The notes: a model not told the origin generated them from the letters alone. 64,000 nucleotides of DNA from Terriglobia bacterium (GCA_020073345.1 JAIQFI010000026.1:23860-87859); one strand, 5' to 3'. Counted from the stretch's first letter, positions 1-9,912 are shown. Program-made: numbers and translations.

Positions 1-1
1 G

Positions 2-2086
2 ACGACGTTGGGTTACTTGTCTGGCAACCTAGTCTCGGTTACAGACCCACTCGGGAATACCTTGTCGGCGACATTTGATTCCCTGGGCCGCGTGCTCAGA
101 TCTACGGACGCCGCTGGAGGCACCCGAACATCCACTCGCGATCCCTATAACCAGCTATTGCAAACGATCGATCCAGGAGGGGCTTCCACCACCTTTAGCT
201 ATGACGCGAATGGGAACCTGCTTACGCTCACGGACGCGCGTGGGAACGCGACAACATACACTTACAACTCGATGGATCTGGTGGCTACGCGTACCGACCC
301 ACTCTCGCACGGCGACAGCCGAACTTATGACCTAAACGGGAATCTGAGCACGTTTACCGATCGAAAAAGTCAAGCCACAACGTATACATACGACGCTCTC
401 AACCGGCTCACTCAAGTCCTTTTTGCCGACGCCTCAACCATCGCCTACACCTATGACGCCGGGAATCGTGTCACGCAGATCGTCGATTCAATTTCAGGGA
501 CCATCACTCGCACCTACGACACCTTCGACCGGCTCACGAATGAAACCGCCCCGCAAGGATCGGTCTCGTACACGTACGACGCCGCGGGCCGGCGAACCAG
601 CTTGACCGTTGCCGGACAGTCCGCTGTGAATTATTCATACGACAATGCGAATCGTTTGACGCAAATCACGCAGGGAAGCTCGACAGTGGGCTTCGGATAC
701 GATTCGGCCAATCGCCGGACGTCTCTGACTCTGCCTAACGGAGTCGTGGCTACCTACGGATACGACGCGGCCTCCCACGTTACTAGTATTAGCTACGCGT
801 TGAGCGGAACATCTTTGGGCAATCTCCTCTATTCTTTCGATGCAGCGGGCCGCGTCACAAGTGTGGGCGGTTCTCTTGCGCGAACGAGTTTGCCCGCGGT
901 CCTCAGTTCTGCCACCTACAATGCCAACAATCAACTTACCCAGTGGGGAACTGCGAATCTGACATACGATCTGAATGGCAGCCTAACGAGTGACGGAACA
1001 ACGACGCATACGTGGAACGCACGGAATCGGCTTTCCGCGTTTGGCAGCACGGGCTTCGCCTACGACGCCTTCGGCCGCCGCATTCAGAACGCGAGTGGGA
1101 AGGCGTTGCTATACGATGGGCCCAATCAGGTGCAGGAGCTTTCTGGTAGCTCAGTCACAGCAAACATGCTCACAGGGCTGAGTGTCGACGAGGTGTTCAC
1201 AAGAACCGATTCGGCGGGATCAAGAAATGTGCTGCAGGACGGGTTGGGATCCACAGTCGCTCTGTTGGATTCCTCAGGCACCGTCCAGACACAATACACC
1301 TATGAGCCGTTCGGTAACACCACATCAACGGGCGCGACAAGTGCCAATAGTTCCCAGTTTACAGGGCGAGAGAACGACGGAACGGGCTTGTATTACTACC
1401 GAGCGCGCTACTACAACCCGACCTTAGGTCGTTTTATTAGCGAAGATCCAATCGGGTTTGCTGGAGGGGTGAACGTCTACGCTTATGCTTTAAATTCCCC
1501 GGTGGGACTTTCGGATCCATCAGGTCTATATACCTTTCAGTTCGGCGGGACTGTGAATTTCAACTGGGGAATTATCGCCGGTACGGGTTCTTTCGGCTAT
1601 GTTATTGATGGCACAGGAACGATTGGGGTTTACCTCACGTTAGGCGGCGGATTAGGGTTCGGAGCTGACGTTACTGGAGGCGTCAGCACAGCCCTATCAA
1701 ATGGACAAAGCATAACCGATCTTCAAAAATGGTTCGCTAACCAAAGCGTTGGAGGGGCGTATGGACCTGGTGCTTCGGTCGACACCTTTCAGGGCACGAC
1801 TGCCGACGGCCGAAGAATCGAAGGGGTCGGAGCAACAGTTGGTGGAGGGGTAGGCGGGGGTGGGAGCTCTACTATGACCTATACTTGGATTTGGCCATTT
1901 CCCGGTGGAACAGATCCTTCAACGGGACCGGCCGGACCGGCTGGACCAACTGCGTGCCCAGTAGACTTCTGCCTTCCCCCCCTCGTTTATCCAGATCCAG
2001 ATTATCCCGATCCGCCAGGACCTGGGGGGCCGAGAGGACCTGGCTCGCCGCGAGGACCTGGGCCAATGGGCCCTGGGCGTAAGTGA
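2..2086 (+). CDS. RHS/YD-repeat protein, C-terminal part (5' end outside window)
   Basis: The frame is open to the left edge, so the true start lies outside the window. About 480 residues of tandem YD repeats (repeated Y-x-Y-D and G-R/N-R-x-T signatures) lead into an RHS core with the YYYRARYYNP and GRFISEDPIGF motifs and the closing DPSGL. In the family this core builds a shell around a variable C-terminal domain. Here the roughly 180-residue C-terminal part is glycine-rich, looks like beta structure, and ends in a Pro/Gly collagen-like tail (GPAGPAGP and PRGPGSPRGPGP). I recognise no toxin fold, so it may be a surface or wall-associated protein and not a polymorphic toxin. A small membrane-protein gene follows 93 bp downstream. 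Confidence 0.9.
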   Translation, partial: TTLGYLSGNLVSVTDPLGNTLSATFDSLGRVLRSTDAAGGTRTSTRDPYNQLLQTIDPGGASTTFSYDANGNLLTLTDARGNATTYTYNSMDLVATRTDPLSHGDSRTYDLNGNLSTFTDRKSQATTYTYDALNRLTQVLFADASTIAYTYDAGNRVTQIVDSISGTITRTYDTFDRLTNETAPQGSVSYTYDAAGRRTSLTVAGQSAVNYSYDNANRLTQITQGSSTVGFGYDSANRRTSLTLPNGVVATYGYDAASHVTSISYALSGTSLGNLLYSFDAAGRVTSVGGSLARTSLPAVLSSATYNANNQLTQWGTANLTYDLNGSLTSDGTTTHTWNARNRLSAFGSTGFAYDAFGRRIQNASGKALLYDGPNQVQELSGSSVTANMLTGLSVDEVFTRTDSAGSRNVLQDGLGSTVALLDSSGTVQTQYTYEPFGNTTSTGATSANSSQFTGRENDGTGLYYYRARYYNPTLGRFISEDPIGFAGGVNVYAYALNSPVGLSDPSGLYTFQFGGTVNFNWGIIAGTGSFGYVIDGTGTIGVYLTLGGGLGFGADVTGGVSTALSNGQSITDLQKWFANQSVGGAYGPGASVDTFQGTTADGRRIEGVGATVGGGVGGGGSSTMTYTWIWPFPGGTDPSTGPAGPAGPTACPVDFCLPPLVYPDPDYPDPPGPGGPRGPGSPRGPGPMGPGRK

Positions 2087-2179
2087 ATTGGGAAAGCCTT
2101 ACGGCGTCATGAGTACAAACCGCGAAACTCAACGCAGGAGAGGGTATAAGCTCCGCGCCGCGAGTGTCGAAAAGCGTCT

Positions 2180-2677
2180 ATGAGTAAGGCTCTCCGCAAC
2201 TACATAACCGCAGCATGTATTGGGGTTTTCATAACGAGCTTCTTTTCTTTTATGTGGCTGTTTTTTGCCTATCAATCAAGTCAGCCTCACCAACCGCAGC
2301 CTGACATCGGGAGAGTGTACCCTTTGAGAAATGATCGGGCCATTGTGTATCTAAACGATGCAGAAGCTACGGGCTTGGCTTCTTTGGCGGGGGCAGCGCT
2401 TACTGGATTCATATTAACGGTGCTAATCCTCTCTATAAGGACTCATATGCCGGGCCGAGAGATTCCAGCGGGCCTCGACAATCCAACTCGGAATCAGTAT
2501 TTTGTCGTGCTTGCAGTGGGCGCGTGCGAGCTGGCCATTGTAGGGATCTGGGGGCATCAGATCATAGCCTTTGCGGTATCGCATGGAATCCGCTTTTTCT
2601 GGGAAACCCCGATCATGGTGCATCGTGCAGCTACTTCGGTGCACCTAACTGTTCCACTGTCCCGAATTTGCGGTTAG
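2180..2677 (+). CDS. Small integral membrane protein, possible RHS-linked immunity protein
   Basis: A 165-residue protein I do not recognise. Hydrophobic segments lie at about residues 10-32, 68-88 and 110-137, giving roughly three membrane spans with short polar loops. It follows the RHS gene on the same strand. Immunity genes of polymorphic toxins often sit there, which is the only reason to suggest that role. Its last 47 bp overlap the 3' end of the convergent gene. Start at ATG 2180, without a strong ribosome binding site. Confidence 0.6.
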   Translation: MSKALRNYITAACIGVFITSFFSFMWLFFAYQSSQPHQPQPDIGRVYPLRNDRAIVYLNDAEATGLASLAGAALTGFILTVLILSIRTHMPGREIPAGLDNPTRNQYFVVLAVGACELAIVGIWGHQIIAFAVSHGIRFFWETPIMVHRAATSVHLTVPLSRICG

Positions 2678-3614
2678 TACCGCGCTCGTGAGCACGAATC
2701 ACCACTCCTGCAAACACATCCGAGTATTCTGGGAAGCGGTTCTTGAAGTAGGTGAGGAGCTCCTTATTCCATCCATCCACTTCGGAGTCCGTCTGAATTT
2801 CGGGCACCTCATGGGAGATCGCGACGTAGACTTTGCCGCCAACGGCCATGGGTCCCACGCTGAGAATCTTCCAGCTCTTGTCGCCGTCTCGCCATGAGAA
2901 AGGCGGTGGCCCCTGGAGCTCCGGTGGCGCTACCGTGTGATTCATATCTTCCGTGATAATCTGGGCGATTCCCATCTGAAGATCGGGGCCGCGATTGACC
3001 AGCTGCAAAGCCGCAACGTACAATAGCGCCGCGTTGAAGCTGTGCATACGTTGCTTCTGCTGGCGAGCGTTTTCCCAAAGTTTGGCCGAATCTTGACCCG
3101 CTAACGCCGCAACGTTAACCCAAAACCCACGCACCTTCCACTCGTTATTTTCGCGAAGGATCCAAACGGTGACGGCCAGCCGGTTGTTGGGGGCATCAGC
3201 TGACATGAGGACGTGGGCCTGTTCCGGCACATTCGTAATATTAAGCGAGACCCATTGGCTCGGCGCTAGCAGTTTGCTCGCACAAACAACGTGATCGACT
3301 GGGTGTTCGCCAACCCGAATGAGGTAAGTGTGCTGGACCGTTGCGTTCGTTGGCTCGAACTGTTGGATGGTACGGATCTTTTCTGCTAGCCCTTCACTTC
3401 CGAGTTTCAGCCGCAGGTCCCGTGACAAATCTGAGAAGGCGCTGGCTGAGTCTCCCCGGAACAGAGCGTCCACGAAGTTCATGGCCGCCGAATTGATACG
3501 TGGTTCGAGTTCGCCGATGTCGCCGTCTTGAATACAGGGGGTTCGTCCAAGGTCCTGCGCCCAAGAAGAAGCGGCGAGCAGACCGAACAAGACACAAAGG
3601 CTCCGAGTTATCAT
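2631..3614 (-). CDS. Secreted protein of unknown function
   Basis: A 327-residue protein from the chosen ATG at 3614. I prefer this start to the longer open frame (to 3824) because it begins with a clear Sec signal peptide: MITRSL, a hydrophobic stretch, then a likely SSWAQ cleavage at about residue 20. The mature part is mixed alpha/beta. It has an early Cys (TPC), several Trp residues and no obvious catalytic motif or membrane segment. It is probably periplasmic or extracellular. It converges on the RHS-linked membrane gene and overlaps its last 47 bp. Function not assigned. Confidence 0.6.
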   Translation of the reverse strand: MITRSLCVLFGLLAASSWAQDLGRTPCIQDGDIGELEPRINSAAMNFVDALFRGDSASAFSDLSRDLRLKLGSEGLAEKIRTIQQFEPTNATVQHTYLIRVGEHPVDHVVCASKLLAPSQWVSLNITNVPEQAHVLMSADAPNNRLAVTVWILRENNEWKVRGFWVNVAALAGQDSAKLWENARQQKQRMHSFNAALLYVAALQLVNRGPDLQMGIAQIITEDMNHTVAPPELQGPPPFSWRDGDKSWKILSVGPMAVGGKVYVAISHEVPEIQTDSEVDGWNKELLTYFKNRFPEYSDVFAGVVIRAHERGTNRKFGTVEQLGAPK

Positions 3615-4134
3615 CGGTGTAACGACGTTGAACTGGCAATTTGCAAGCCAGAATCGATCAGTTTTAGATCGACAGGCATGGCCCAGAAGATTACTGTGTT
3701 GACCGCTCTCTGATAGCGTAAAAGGCGTCCGTACGCCCAATGGTTCAGACGAAATCGTAGCCGTGCGGCCTCCGCATTCAGCACACCGCAATACGGCGCC
3801 GATATCTATCTGAAACAGAAACACTTGAAAACGTGCGGTTCTGCCAGATTGTCATAGATCTGCCTTGAGCACAGAGGCTCGGCGAGTTCAGGTCTGGCCG
3901 GCCCGACATCGACATGAACCTGACCGGACAGTCGCTGGCACGGGCACTTGGCCTTCACCTCCGTCAACCCACCCTGCTTGGGTAATGGAGATAGGGCCGC
4001 TTTAGTCTTAAGATTCTGCGCCGCAACAATGCTAGAAGTTCGGGCCGGGGGGGGGCCCCGAGAGCATTCTTCTCTAAGGTAAGATTCCGGCCCCCGCAAC
4101 TGACCCTAGAGATGGGCATCGGCAATATCAGGGC
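3615..4134. other. 520-bp gap without a recognised gene
   Basis: No convincing coding sequence. A 97-codon minus-strand frame (3806-4099) has unlikely composition and no ribosome binding site. A G-rich run followed by C residues lies near 4043-4062. No transposon ends or RNA gene recognised. Confidence 0.4.
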
Positions 4135-5733
4135 TCACGCCGAGGAACAAGACATTCTCTTCGAGAGTCGATTCCATGGCCACCGCCAGTGCGCGCTCCT
4201 GGCAAGGCGTGATCGGACATATCTTAGAGTCGGATTTGGGCCGCCCCCAATATCTTCCCTCGGCCAAGAAGGGAGATTCTGTGGCAACACGAGTTGAACG
4301 CTGTAGATCCCAGGCGCCAAGTCCAAAAACAGCGCCATGTCGTGTATGTCCTCATTGCTCTCATCCTCCTCGCGTCGGAGCCGCCGGAGAAATCGGCGCC
4401 CGCTGATCCTGTCGACGATGGCGACCGGCAAGCCCGTGACGACAACGATCTTATCTCGCTCGTGAGCTCCGATCTTCTGAAGAACCGAGAACTGGACGCC
4501 ATAGAGCCACGGCGCCTGGGTTGGCTCCCGGTCTTCAGGTCCTATGTCCAAGGCGATCACTTCGAGTGCGCCAGTGGGCGATACAGCGCTGACGCCTTTG
4601 CCGGGAACTTTGATCGTTAGGCCAGCTCCGATCGTCTTCTTTAAGAGACCGTAGCCCGCCGGGCTGGCTTGTTGCCATGTTGCGCCGCGCTCACGGGCGA
4701 CAAAGGCGGCGGCAGCCATAGTCAGATCCTGACTCAATTGACGTGCTCGCAGTAACAAGCGAAGGTATCTTTCTTTCTCCTGGGGATCGGCCACGCTCGT
4801 CACCTTCCGCTCCGAGAAACGGCAAGCCTCTTCAAGCAACCGGAGGGCCGCTGGAATATCTCCGTCCCAAACAGCCAAATCCACGGCTTGCCCTAAGGTG
4901 TCCTCGATCATCCTGAAGCCTTTCATGCTGTAATCCGTGCTCGGTTCGGCGATTTGTTCTTCGTCTGCATCCTCTGAGCCCGCCAGAATCGCCAGAGATG
5001 GGTCAATTTCCTGGAATAGGCGAAAGGTTTCCGCGAAGGCGAGTAATTCACCAGCCGCCCGCTGAATTCCCTGGGGCGGGGGTACGTTGGGTTCGGCTGT
5101 CATTACCCAAATCATTGCCGCATCGCGAAGCTGCCTTCGCACGTATCTCATCTGATCAGATTGCCGCAGCGGCAGAACATTCCCCATGATCTTGTGCAGC
5201 AGCCGGGCTTCCAGGGGAGCTTCCGGCGGCCGCCAGCGGAGCAGAACCAGCGCATCGGGGGTTTGTCGAAGAAAAGCAACGACCTCCGCCACGCTCGGAT
5301 TAGTCCCTAATTGGCCGGTCAAGTCCTTGATCCAGGGCGGCTGCGCGGCCCCGAATTCCACCAGCAGTCTGAGGTGCTGCATGCCCTCCAACGACGCCGC
5401 ATGGAGGCGCGGCAGGTCCCACTGCAAATCATCGGGCTTGATCGCCTCTCTGAGGTTGTCGTGCGAATCTTGGGACCGGGCTAGTGGCTTTACACACCAG
5501 CAATTTACAAGGGAACGAAGTCGTTTGGAGAACGGTAGGACGTACTGGAGGGCCCGGCTCGCCAGCGCTTCGGTCTCGAAAGGCTGGGCGTCTGACTTGA
5601 AATCGTGGGCGGCCAGATCGCCACTTGCGCGCACATGCCTGGTGGCTGGCAGGGGTCCCCAAGCCACGAGAACGGCAATGGCTGAAGAAAGAGCGAGCCA
5701 ACCCTTGTCGTACCAGCGAGTTCCGCCGTACAT
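4135..5733 (-). CDS. Membrane-anchored or exported helical protein, unknown function
   Basis: From the ATG at 5733 the product is about 532 residues. A hydrophobic segment at about residues 9-28 suggests a membrane anchor or uncleaved signal. The open frame continues to a TTG at 5847, but that extension looks non-coding. The body is rich in Leu/Ala/Arg helices, possibly TPR-like, with a more beta-rich C-terminal third. The final roughly 40 residues are Arg/Trp/Ser-rich and unlike the rest, so the 3' end may carry an old frameshift. No catalytic motif recognised. It is divergent from the sigma-like/kinase operon starting at 5970. Confidence 0.5.
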   Translation of the reverse strand: MYGGTRWYDKGWLALSSAIAVLVAWGPLPATRHVRASGDLAAHDFKSDAQPFETEALASRALQYVLPFSKRLRSLVNCWCVKPLARSQDSHDNLREAIKPDDLQWDLPRLHAASLEGMQHLRLLVEFGAAQPPWIKDLTGQLGTNPSVAEVVAFLRQTPDALVLLRWRPPEAPLEARLLHKIMGNVLPLRQSDQMRYVRRQLRDAAMIWVMTAEPNVPPPQGIQRAAGELLAFAETFRLFQEIDPSLAILAGSEDADEEQIAEPSTDYSMKGFRMIEDTLGQAVDLAVWDGDIPAALRLLEEACRFSERKVTSVADPQEKERYLRLLLRARQLSQDLTMAAAAFVARERGATWQQASPAGYGLLKKTIGAGLTIKVPGKGVSAVSPTGALEVIALDIGPEDREPTQAPWLYGVQFSVLQKIGAHERDKIVVVTGLPVAIVDRISGRRFLRRLRREEDESNEDIHDMALFLDLAPGIYSVQLVLPQNLPSWPREDIGGGPNPTLRYVRSRLARSAHWRWPWNRLSKRMSCSSA

Positions 5734-5969
5734 GCGAAGAGAGTAGCTGTTGCTGCGGGGTCCAAGCAATAGGCCTAAAGGCCAAGAATGCGGGTCCGAT
5801 GGACCCAATTTCGGTTCGTTGGCGAGTTCTAGCGAAAATCGGGCCAAACGGTTTACAGGGGTAACGTCTTGGGACAGGAGCCGCGCCTACCACGCAGAGG
5901 TACTCGTCAATGTAACGCGGCGTCCCCAGTAGTGAGATAGGACGCCTAAGCGTAGGGAGGAGGGTCCCG

Positions 5970-6434
5970 ATGCGAGCCACGGTCAAATTGATGTCGATGG
6001 ACTTAATGGATCGGCTTCTTGCACATCCTGGTCCGAGCCCAGAAGAGTCGGCGATGCAGACTGAAGATACGGAGGAGAATCAGCAGGCCGAGGCGCTGGC
6101 TGACGAGTGGAACGCCCGCGAGGAAAAAATCAGACGGCTTCTTGACCGGGAGTATGCCCTCCTGGAACCTCACGAACGGGTAGCCCTAGCAGTTTACCTC
6201 GAGCATGAGGGATGCGCGCGGGATTTCCTCGCCGACCGGCTGGAGGTGAAGAGCGGCACGCTTCGGACGGCGATTTGGCGCGCGCGCGGCAAGAAGAGGT
6301 CGGGTGATAGGCATAGCGCAAGCGAAAAGGAGCCGCGTTGTGTGCATGGGCCCGGTAAAGATCTGTGGGACGCCATCGCCATGAAAGTCGCATTGAAACT
6401 CAAGGACGGGGAGGAGAAGCACCATGATGAGTAA
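5970..6434 (+). CDS. Sigma-70 region-4-like HTH protein
   Basis: 154 residues. Residues about 60-110 resemble sigma region 4: a 'LEPHERVAL' helix that replaces the usual 'L.P.qR.vl', followed by a helix-turn-helix ending in 'SGTLRTAIWRARGKKR'. No region 2 is present, so it cannot be a complete ECF sigma factor. It may be a DNA-binding regulator or part of a split sigma. It overlaps the start of the kinase gene by 11 bp, so the two are very likely co-translated, and that partner carries an anti-sigma-type zinc motif. In-frame ATGs at residues 8 and 10 are alternative starts. Confidence 0.6.
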   Translation: MRATVKLMSMDLMDRLLAHPGPSPEESAMQTEDTEENQQAEALADEWNAREEKIRRLLDREYALLEPHERVALAVYLEHEGCARDFLADRLEVKSGTLRTAIWRARGKKRSGDRHSASEKEPRCVHGPGKDLWDAIAMKVALKLKDGEEKHHDE

Positions 6435-8544
6435 GCTTGCGAGAATCACCAAGTCGGAGCAGTTCGACGCCCGCACTAGCGATGCAAATCATGTCCGGGG
6501 GGACGATCAGCTGTGCGGCTGCAATTCGGCCAAACATGACCTGGAATTTCTAGGAACGCCGGGAGCGCCGCAGGATTCGGTAGCGGCGCTGAACTGTTCG
6601 ATAGTTCAGGGTATGTTTGCACTAGGTCCAGAGCGCCTGACCGAGGCGGCTCTGGAGGAACTAGCCGATCATCTTGACGACTGTGCCGCTTGTTGCGCAA
6701 TGTTCGATAGGATTTGTCCCGTCGCAGTTTCCTGCGATGAAACAACGGATTCGGCGGCCCCGGCTCGCTCAGAGGATCGCGAGGCACAGCTTGTCAGAAA
6801 TGTTCTTGATGATCTGGCCGCGTCGCGGCTGCAGTCGAAAACCGTGAAGTTGCTCCCCTATCCGCCTCTGGCCGCCCGGCATCGATTCCCAAGCGACAGC
6901 GATGGGCAATTGGCTCGCGGCCAAGTGCTGCAAGGAGGTACCTGCCGGTTTGTCGTGGAACAGCGAATTGGTTTCGGTGATTTCACGGAAACCTATGCTG
7001 CGAAAAGAGTCTCCGAAGCGGACGGCGGCCAAGTAAAGCGGCGGATGCGGGCGGTCATCAAAATTCCCCGGATTGCCTATGACATGTCTTCAGACGCAGC
7101 GGCGGATCGGTTTCGGCTGCTTCGATCGCTTATTCGGGTCCACGCTCAGGAACTTCAGAATCTCACAGGCCTGCGAGAGGTCGCCGGATTCCTCGATTGC
7201 GGTCAATATGTTCACCGGTTGCGGGATCGCCCGACAGACTCCACCTTTGTTGCATACGAGTTCATCGACGGCGTGGATCTGGCGTCGTACATGGCGCTAC
7301 ACTATTCGGTCGGCGGACAGTTTTGCGGACTTGCTACAGCGGTGGCGTTCGCCCGTTGGGCTCGTATGCTCACCCAGGGCCTGCTGGAAATCCACAACCG
7401 CTTGGCCCTGCACGGAGATGTTTGCCCGCGAAATGTCTTAGTAACGCCCGAAGGCCACCCTGTTTTCGTGGATGTGGGCCAATCGCTGTTCCGGGAGGTA
7501 ATGAACGGCGCCAAAGCCTTTGGCCGTAATTTCTATCGGGCGCCCGAAGGTATCGGCACGCCGAGCAGCGACCTCTTTTCGCTAGGCGGTCTCCTGTATT
7601 TTCTTGCGACCGGCCAAGAACCCATTGGTTTGGCTCACGCGGACAAAGAGGCTCTCAAGCAGCAGATCGTGCTCAAGATCAAAGAGGCTAACCCCCGGCT
7701 TTATCAAGATGATGCGGGTGTTGCCGACGTCATCGCTATGTGTCTTCGCAAAGAGGACCGTGTCCAGCACGCAGGCCAGCTGCTTCGAGATATCGATGCG
7801 TTCTGGCCGGAGGCCCCGACCGCCAACGTTCTCGATGAGCTGAAACTGCTTGCCGAACCAGCGGCCGCATTTGCTGCCGACAACAACACCGTCTTCGCAG
7901 GTGTCGCTGGATCTCACATTCGATCTTTGCATCGCTTGCTGGTTGGTATGAACAAAGGGGTATTCGATGCTAGTGGTAGCGCGACCGATATTCGCTCTGC
8001 CGCCTCCGCCTTACTGGCCGCGTTAGGTGCGGGGGACGAATTCCTGACCGTATCGCTCCCTGCTTTTTGGCATCCGGACAATATCGGCATCAATGGCCGG
8101 TTTTTAAGCCGGTGCCGCAAGGCGGCGGCTGACGGTGCATACATCAGACGAGTGTTCCTTATCGATGAAAAGGACCTGTCCAATCCGTACATCCAGAAGA
8201 TCGTGGCGGCGCATCTCGACGCTGTCGCTGATATCGACCCCTCTCTGAGGCCAAATTTTTCCATCCGTTATGTTCTGATGAGCGCCGAGGAACGCCGGCG
8301 CTACGTCGCCAACGGGAAGCATTTTGGCCTACTGGTCAAGGGGAACGATCGGATCGCGATGTGGCCCGTCTATGACGCCAATGACGCGCTTGTTTCGCTC
8401 CGCTTCAGGTCGGGGCCCCGGCAGGTTGAAGGTTTGCGGGAGGCGTTTGACGAGATTTGGTCGGATGCCCGTGCACGGCCGCTTGTGGATCTACGCCTCT
8501 CGTCAGAAAGCCTCGATCTCGACCTTCTCGAAGAAGCGGGCTAG
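6424..8544 (+). CDS. Ser/Thr protein kinase with N-terminal anti-sigma-type zinc motif
   Basis: 706 residues in three parts. Residues about 55-100 carry HLDDCAACC, the H-x3-C-x2-C pattern of anti-sigma zinc domains. Residues about 175-460 are a Hanks-type kinase domain, with a glycine loop (GFGDFTETYAAK), an AVIKIPR lysine, HGDVCPRNVLV as catalytic loop (HGD for HRD) and DVG in place of DFG. The catalytic Asp and Asn are kept, so activity is plausible but may be altered. Residues about 480-706 are an unknown alpha/beta domain. There is no membrane segment, unlike most bacterial sensor kinases. The 11-bp overlap with the region-4-like gene upstream suggests a partner-switch pair, which is inference. 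Confidence 0.8.
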   Translation: MMSKLARITKSEQFDARTSDANHVRGDDQLCGCNSAKHDLEFLGTPGAPQDSVAALNCSIVQGMFALGPERLTEAALEELADHLDDCAACCAMFDRICPVAVSCDETTDSAAPARSEDREAQLVRNVLDDLAASRLQSKTVKLLPYPPLAARHRFPSDSDGQLARGQVLQGGTCRFVVEQRIGFGDFTETYAAKRVSEADGGQVKRRMRAVIKIPRIAYDMSSDAAADRFRLLRSLIRVHAQELQNLTGLREVAGFLDCGQYVHRLRDRPTDSTFVAYEFIDGVDLASYMALHYSVGGQFCGLATAVAFARWARMLTQGLLEIHNRLALHGDVCPRNVLVTPEGHPVFVDVGQSLFREVMNGAKAFGRNFYRAPEGIGTPSSDLFSLGGLLYFLATGQEPIGLAHADKEALKQQIVLKIKEANPRLYQDDAGVADVIAMCLRKEDRVQHAGQLLRDIDAFWPEAPTANVLDELKLLAEPAAAFAADNNTVFAGVAGSHIRSLHRLLVGMNKGVFDASGSATDIRSAASALLAALGAGDEFLTVSLPAFWHPDNIGINGRFLSRCRKAAADGAYIRRVFLIDEKDLSNPYIQKIVAAHLDAVADIDPSLRPNFSIRYVLMSAEERRRYVANGKHFGLLVKGNDRIAMWPVYDANDALVSLRFRSGPRQVEGLREAFDEIWSDARARPLVDLRLSSESLDLDLLEEAG

Positions 8545-8600
8545 GCTGCATTCGAGCACGTCTGTAACGCTCCGTGCCTAGTAGTGGGAGGAGAATTCTC

Positions 8601-8840
8601 ATGACGAACATCGAGGTCTACAACAAACCCGAGGCGTTCAAATACGGCTGGGCAGCTGGCTTCTATGACGCGCGATCAGACGACGGGTTGCACTACCTGA
8701 GCAACATTCTACGTTTCGGCCCGCACGCGACCGATCACGAGTTGTTTATTGAGGGCTACCGCGCTGGTCGACAGGCGCGCCTTGGGCATGGCACGTCTTA
8801 CCTGGAACCAGCGGCGAGGCAATTCACGGCCGCCGCCTGA
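8601..8840 (+). CDS. Small hypothetical protein
   Basis: 79 residues from ATG 8601, preceded by a good ribosome binding site (GGGAGGAG, 8586-8593). It is soluble and aromatic-rich, with the pattern YGWAAGFYDAR early and IEGYRAGRQAR later. It lies 56 bp behind the zinc-finger kinase on the same strand and is probably in its operon. No family recognised. Confidence 0.6.
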   Translation: MTNIEVYNKPEAFKYGWAAGFYDARSDDGLHYLSNILRFGPHATDHELFIEGYRAGRQARLGHGTSYLEPAARQFTAAA

Positions 8841-9036
8841 TCTCGACTCCCAGCTTGTGAACACGGGGTGCTCTTTGCGGCAAGGGATGCACGTCTAGGC
8901 CGGTGTCCGCTCTGGCCTGCGCTAGATGTCGCGGTTTCTCGTCCGCCTTCGGTAATTGAACAAATGTGTTCGACTCCCTCCGTTGGGGGCGGGTGGATCG
9001 GGCAGATTGATGGTTGGAAGGAAGGAGCTCATTGTG

Positions 9037-9912
9037 ATGGACTCTAAGTTGGGACCTTACACGTTAGTCGCCAAAATCGGCGCGGGCGCGATGGGTGAGG
9101 TGTATCGTGCTCGCGATACCCGGTTAGGCAATCGCGAGGTCGCCATTAAGGTAATCCACAAGGACTCCGCCGAGTCTCCTAGTCGCATCAAGCTCTTCGA
9201 AAGGGAAGCCCGGGCGATTTCTAGCCTCGGCCATCCCAATATCTGCGCGCTATATGACTTCGGCGAGCAGGAGGGGACTCCGTATATGGTAATGGAGCTC
9301 TTGCAGGGTGAAACGCTTTCGAAGCGACTGAACCGAGGTGTGATGGAGGTCAACGACGTCCTCGAATATGGGATACAGATTGCCAGCGCGCTGGAGCACG
9401 CCCACGGCAAAGGCATCATCCATCGCGACCTGAAACCCGCTAACATTTTCCTTACTAAGTGTGGGGCTAAGGTGCTCGACTTTGGCTTGGCGAAAGAGCA
9501 CTCCGCTACGCGCCGGGACGACACCATTACGATTCTCACCTCGAAGGGGTTAGAGGCAGGCACCCCCCCTTACATGAGCCCTGAGCGTTGGGAAGGCAAA
9601 GAAGCCGACGAGCGATCAGACCTTTTCTCCTTTGGTGCGATTCTGTATGAGATGCTCACCGGGCGCAAAGCCTTTGAAGGGCAGGACGAAGATGGCCTCC
9701 GAACCGCGATCCTCAATCCGAGGCCTCAACCAATTGCGAGTTACCGCCGAGTTCCAGTCTTTCTCGACAGAGTTGTTAAGGCGTGTCTGGAGAAGGACCC
9801 AGATGACCGCTGGCAGAAGGCGCATGACATTATTCTGTGCCTCCGAGGCTTCGCAGATACGCGGAGAAGTAGCCAAGGATTCGGTGGAATGCATCGAGGG
9901 GGTTCCCTCTGA
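9037..9912 (+). CDS. Ser/Thr protein kinase, kinase domain only
   Basis: 291 residues from ATG 9037, which follows a GGAAGGAG ribosome binding site; the open frame begins earlier, at 8956. It holds a complete Hanks-type kinase domain: GAGAMGEVYRARD glycine loop, VAIKVI lysine, HRDLKPANIFLT catalytic loop (about residue 128), DFGLAKE, and GTPPYMSPE activation segment. It ends soon after the domain, without the transmembrane helix and sensor domain usual in Acidobacteriota kinases, so it is a soluble kinase or a truncated gene. It ends 90 bp before the convergent tRNA-Tyr. Confidence 0.85.
   Translation: MDSKLGPYTLVAKIGAGAMGEVYRARDTRLGNREVAIKVIHKDSAESPSRIKLFEREARAISSLGHPNICALYDFGEQEGTPYMVMELLQGETLSKRLNRGVMEVNDVLEYGIQIASALEHAHGKGIIHRDLKPANIFLTKCGAKVLDFGLAKEHSATRRDDTITILTSKGLEAGTPPYMSPERWEGKEADERSDLFSFGAILYEMLTGRKAFEGQDEDGLRTAILNPRPQPIASYRRVPVFLDRVVKACLEKDPDDRWQKAHDIILCLRGFADTRRSSQGFGGMHRGGSL

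Noticed and set aside
3806..4099. 97-codon minus-strand frame in the gap left of 4135
   Set aside because: No ribosome site, odd composition and no recognisable family.
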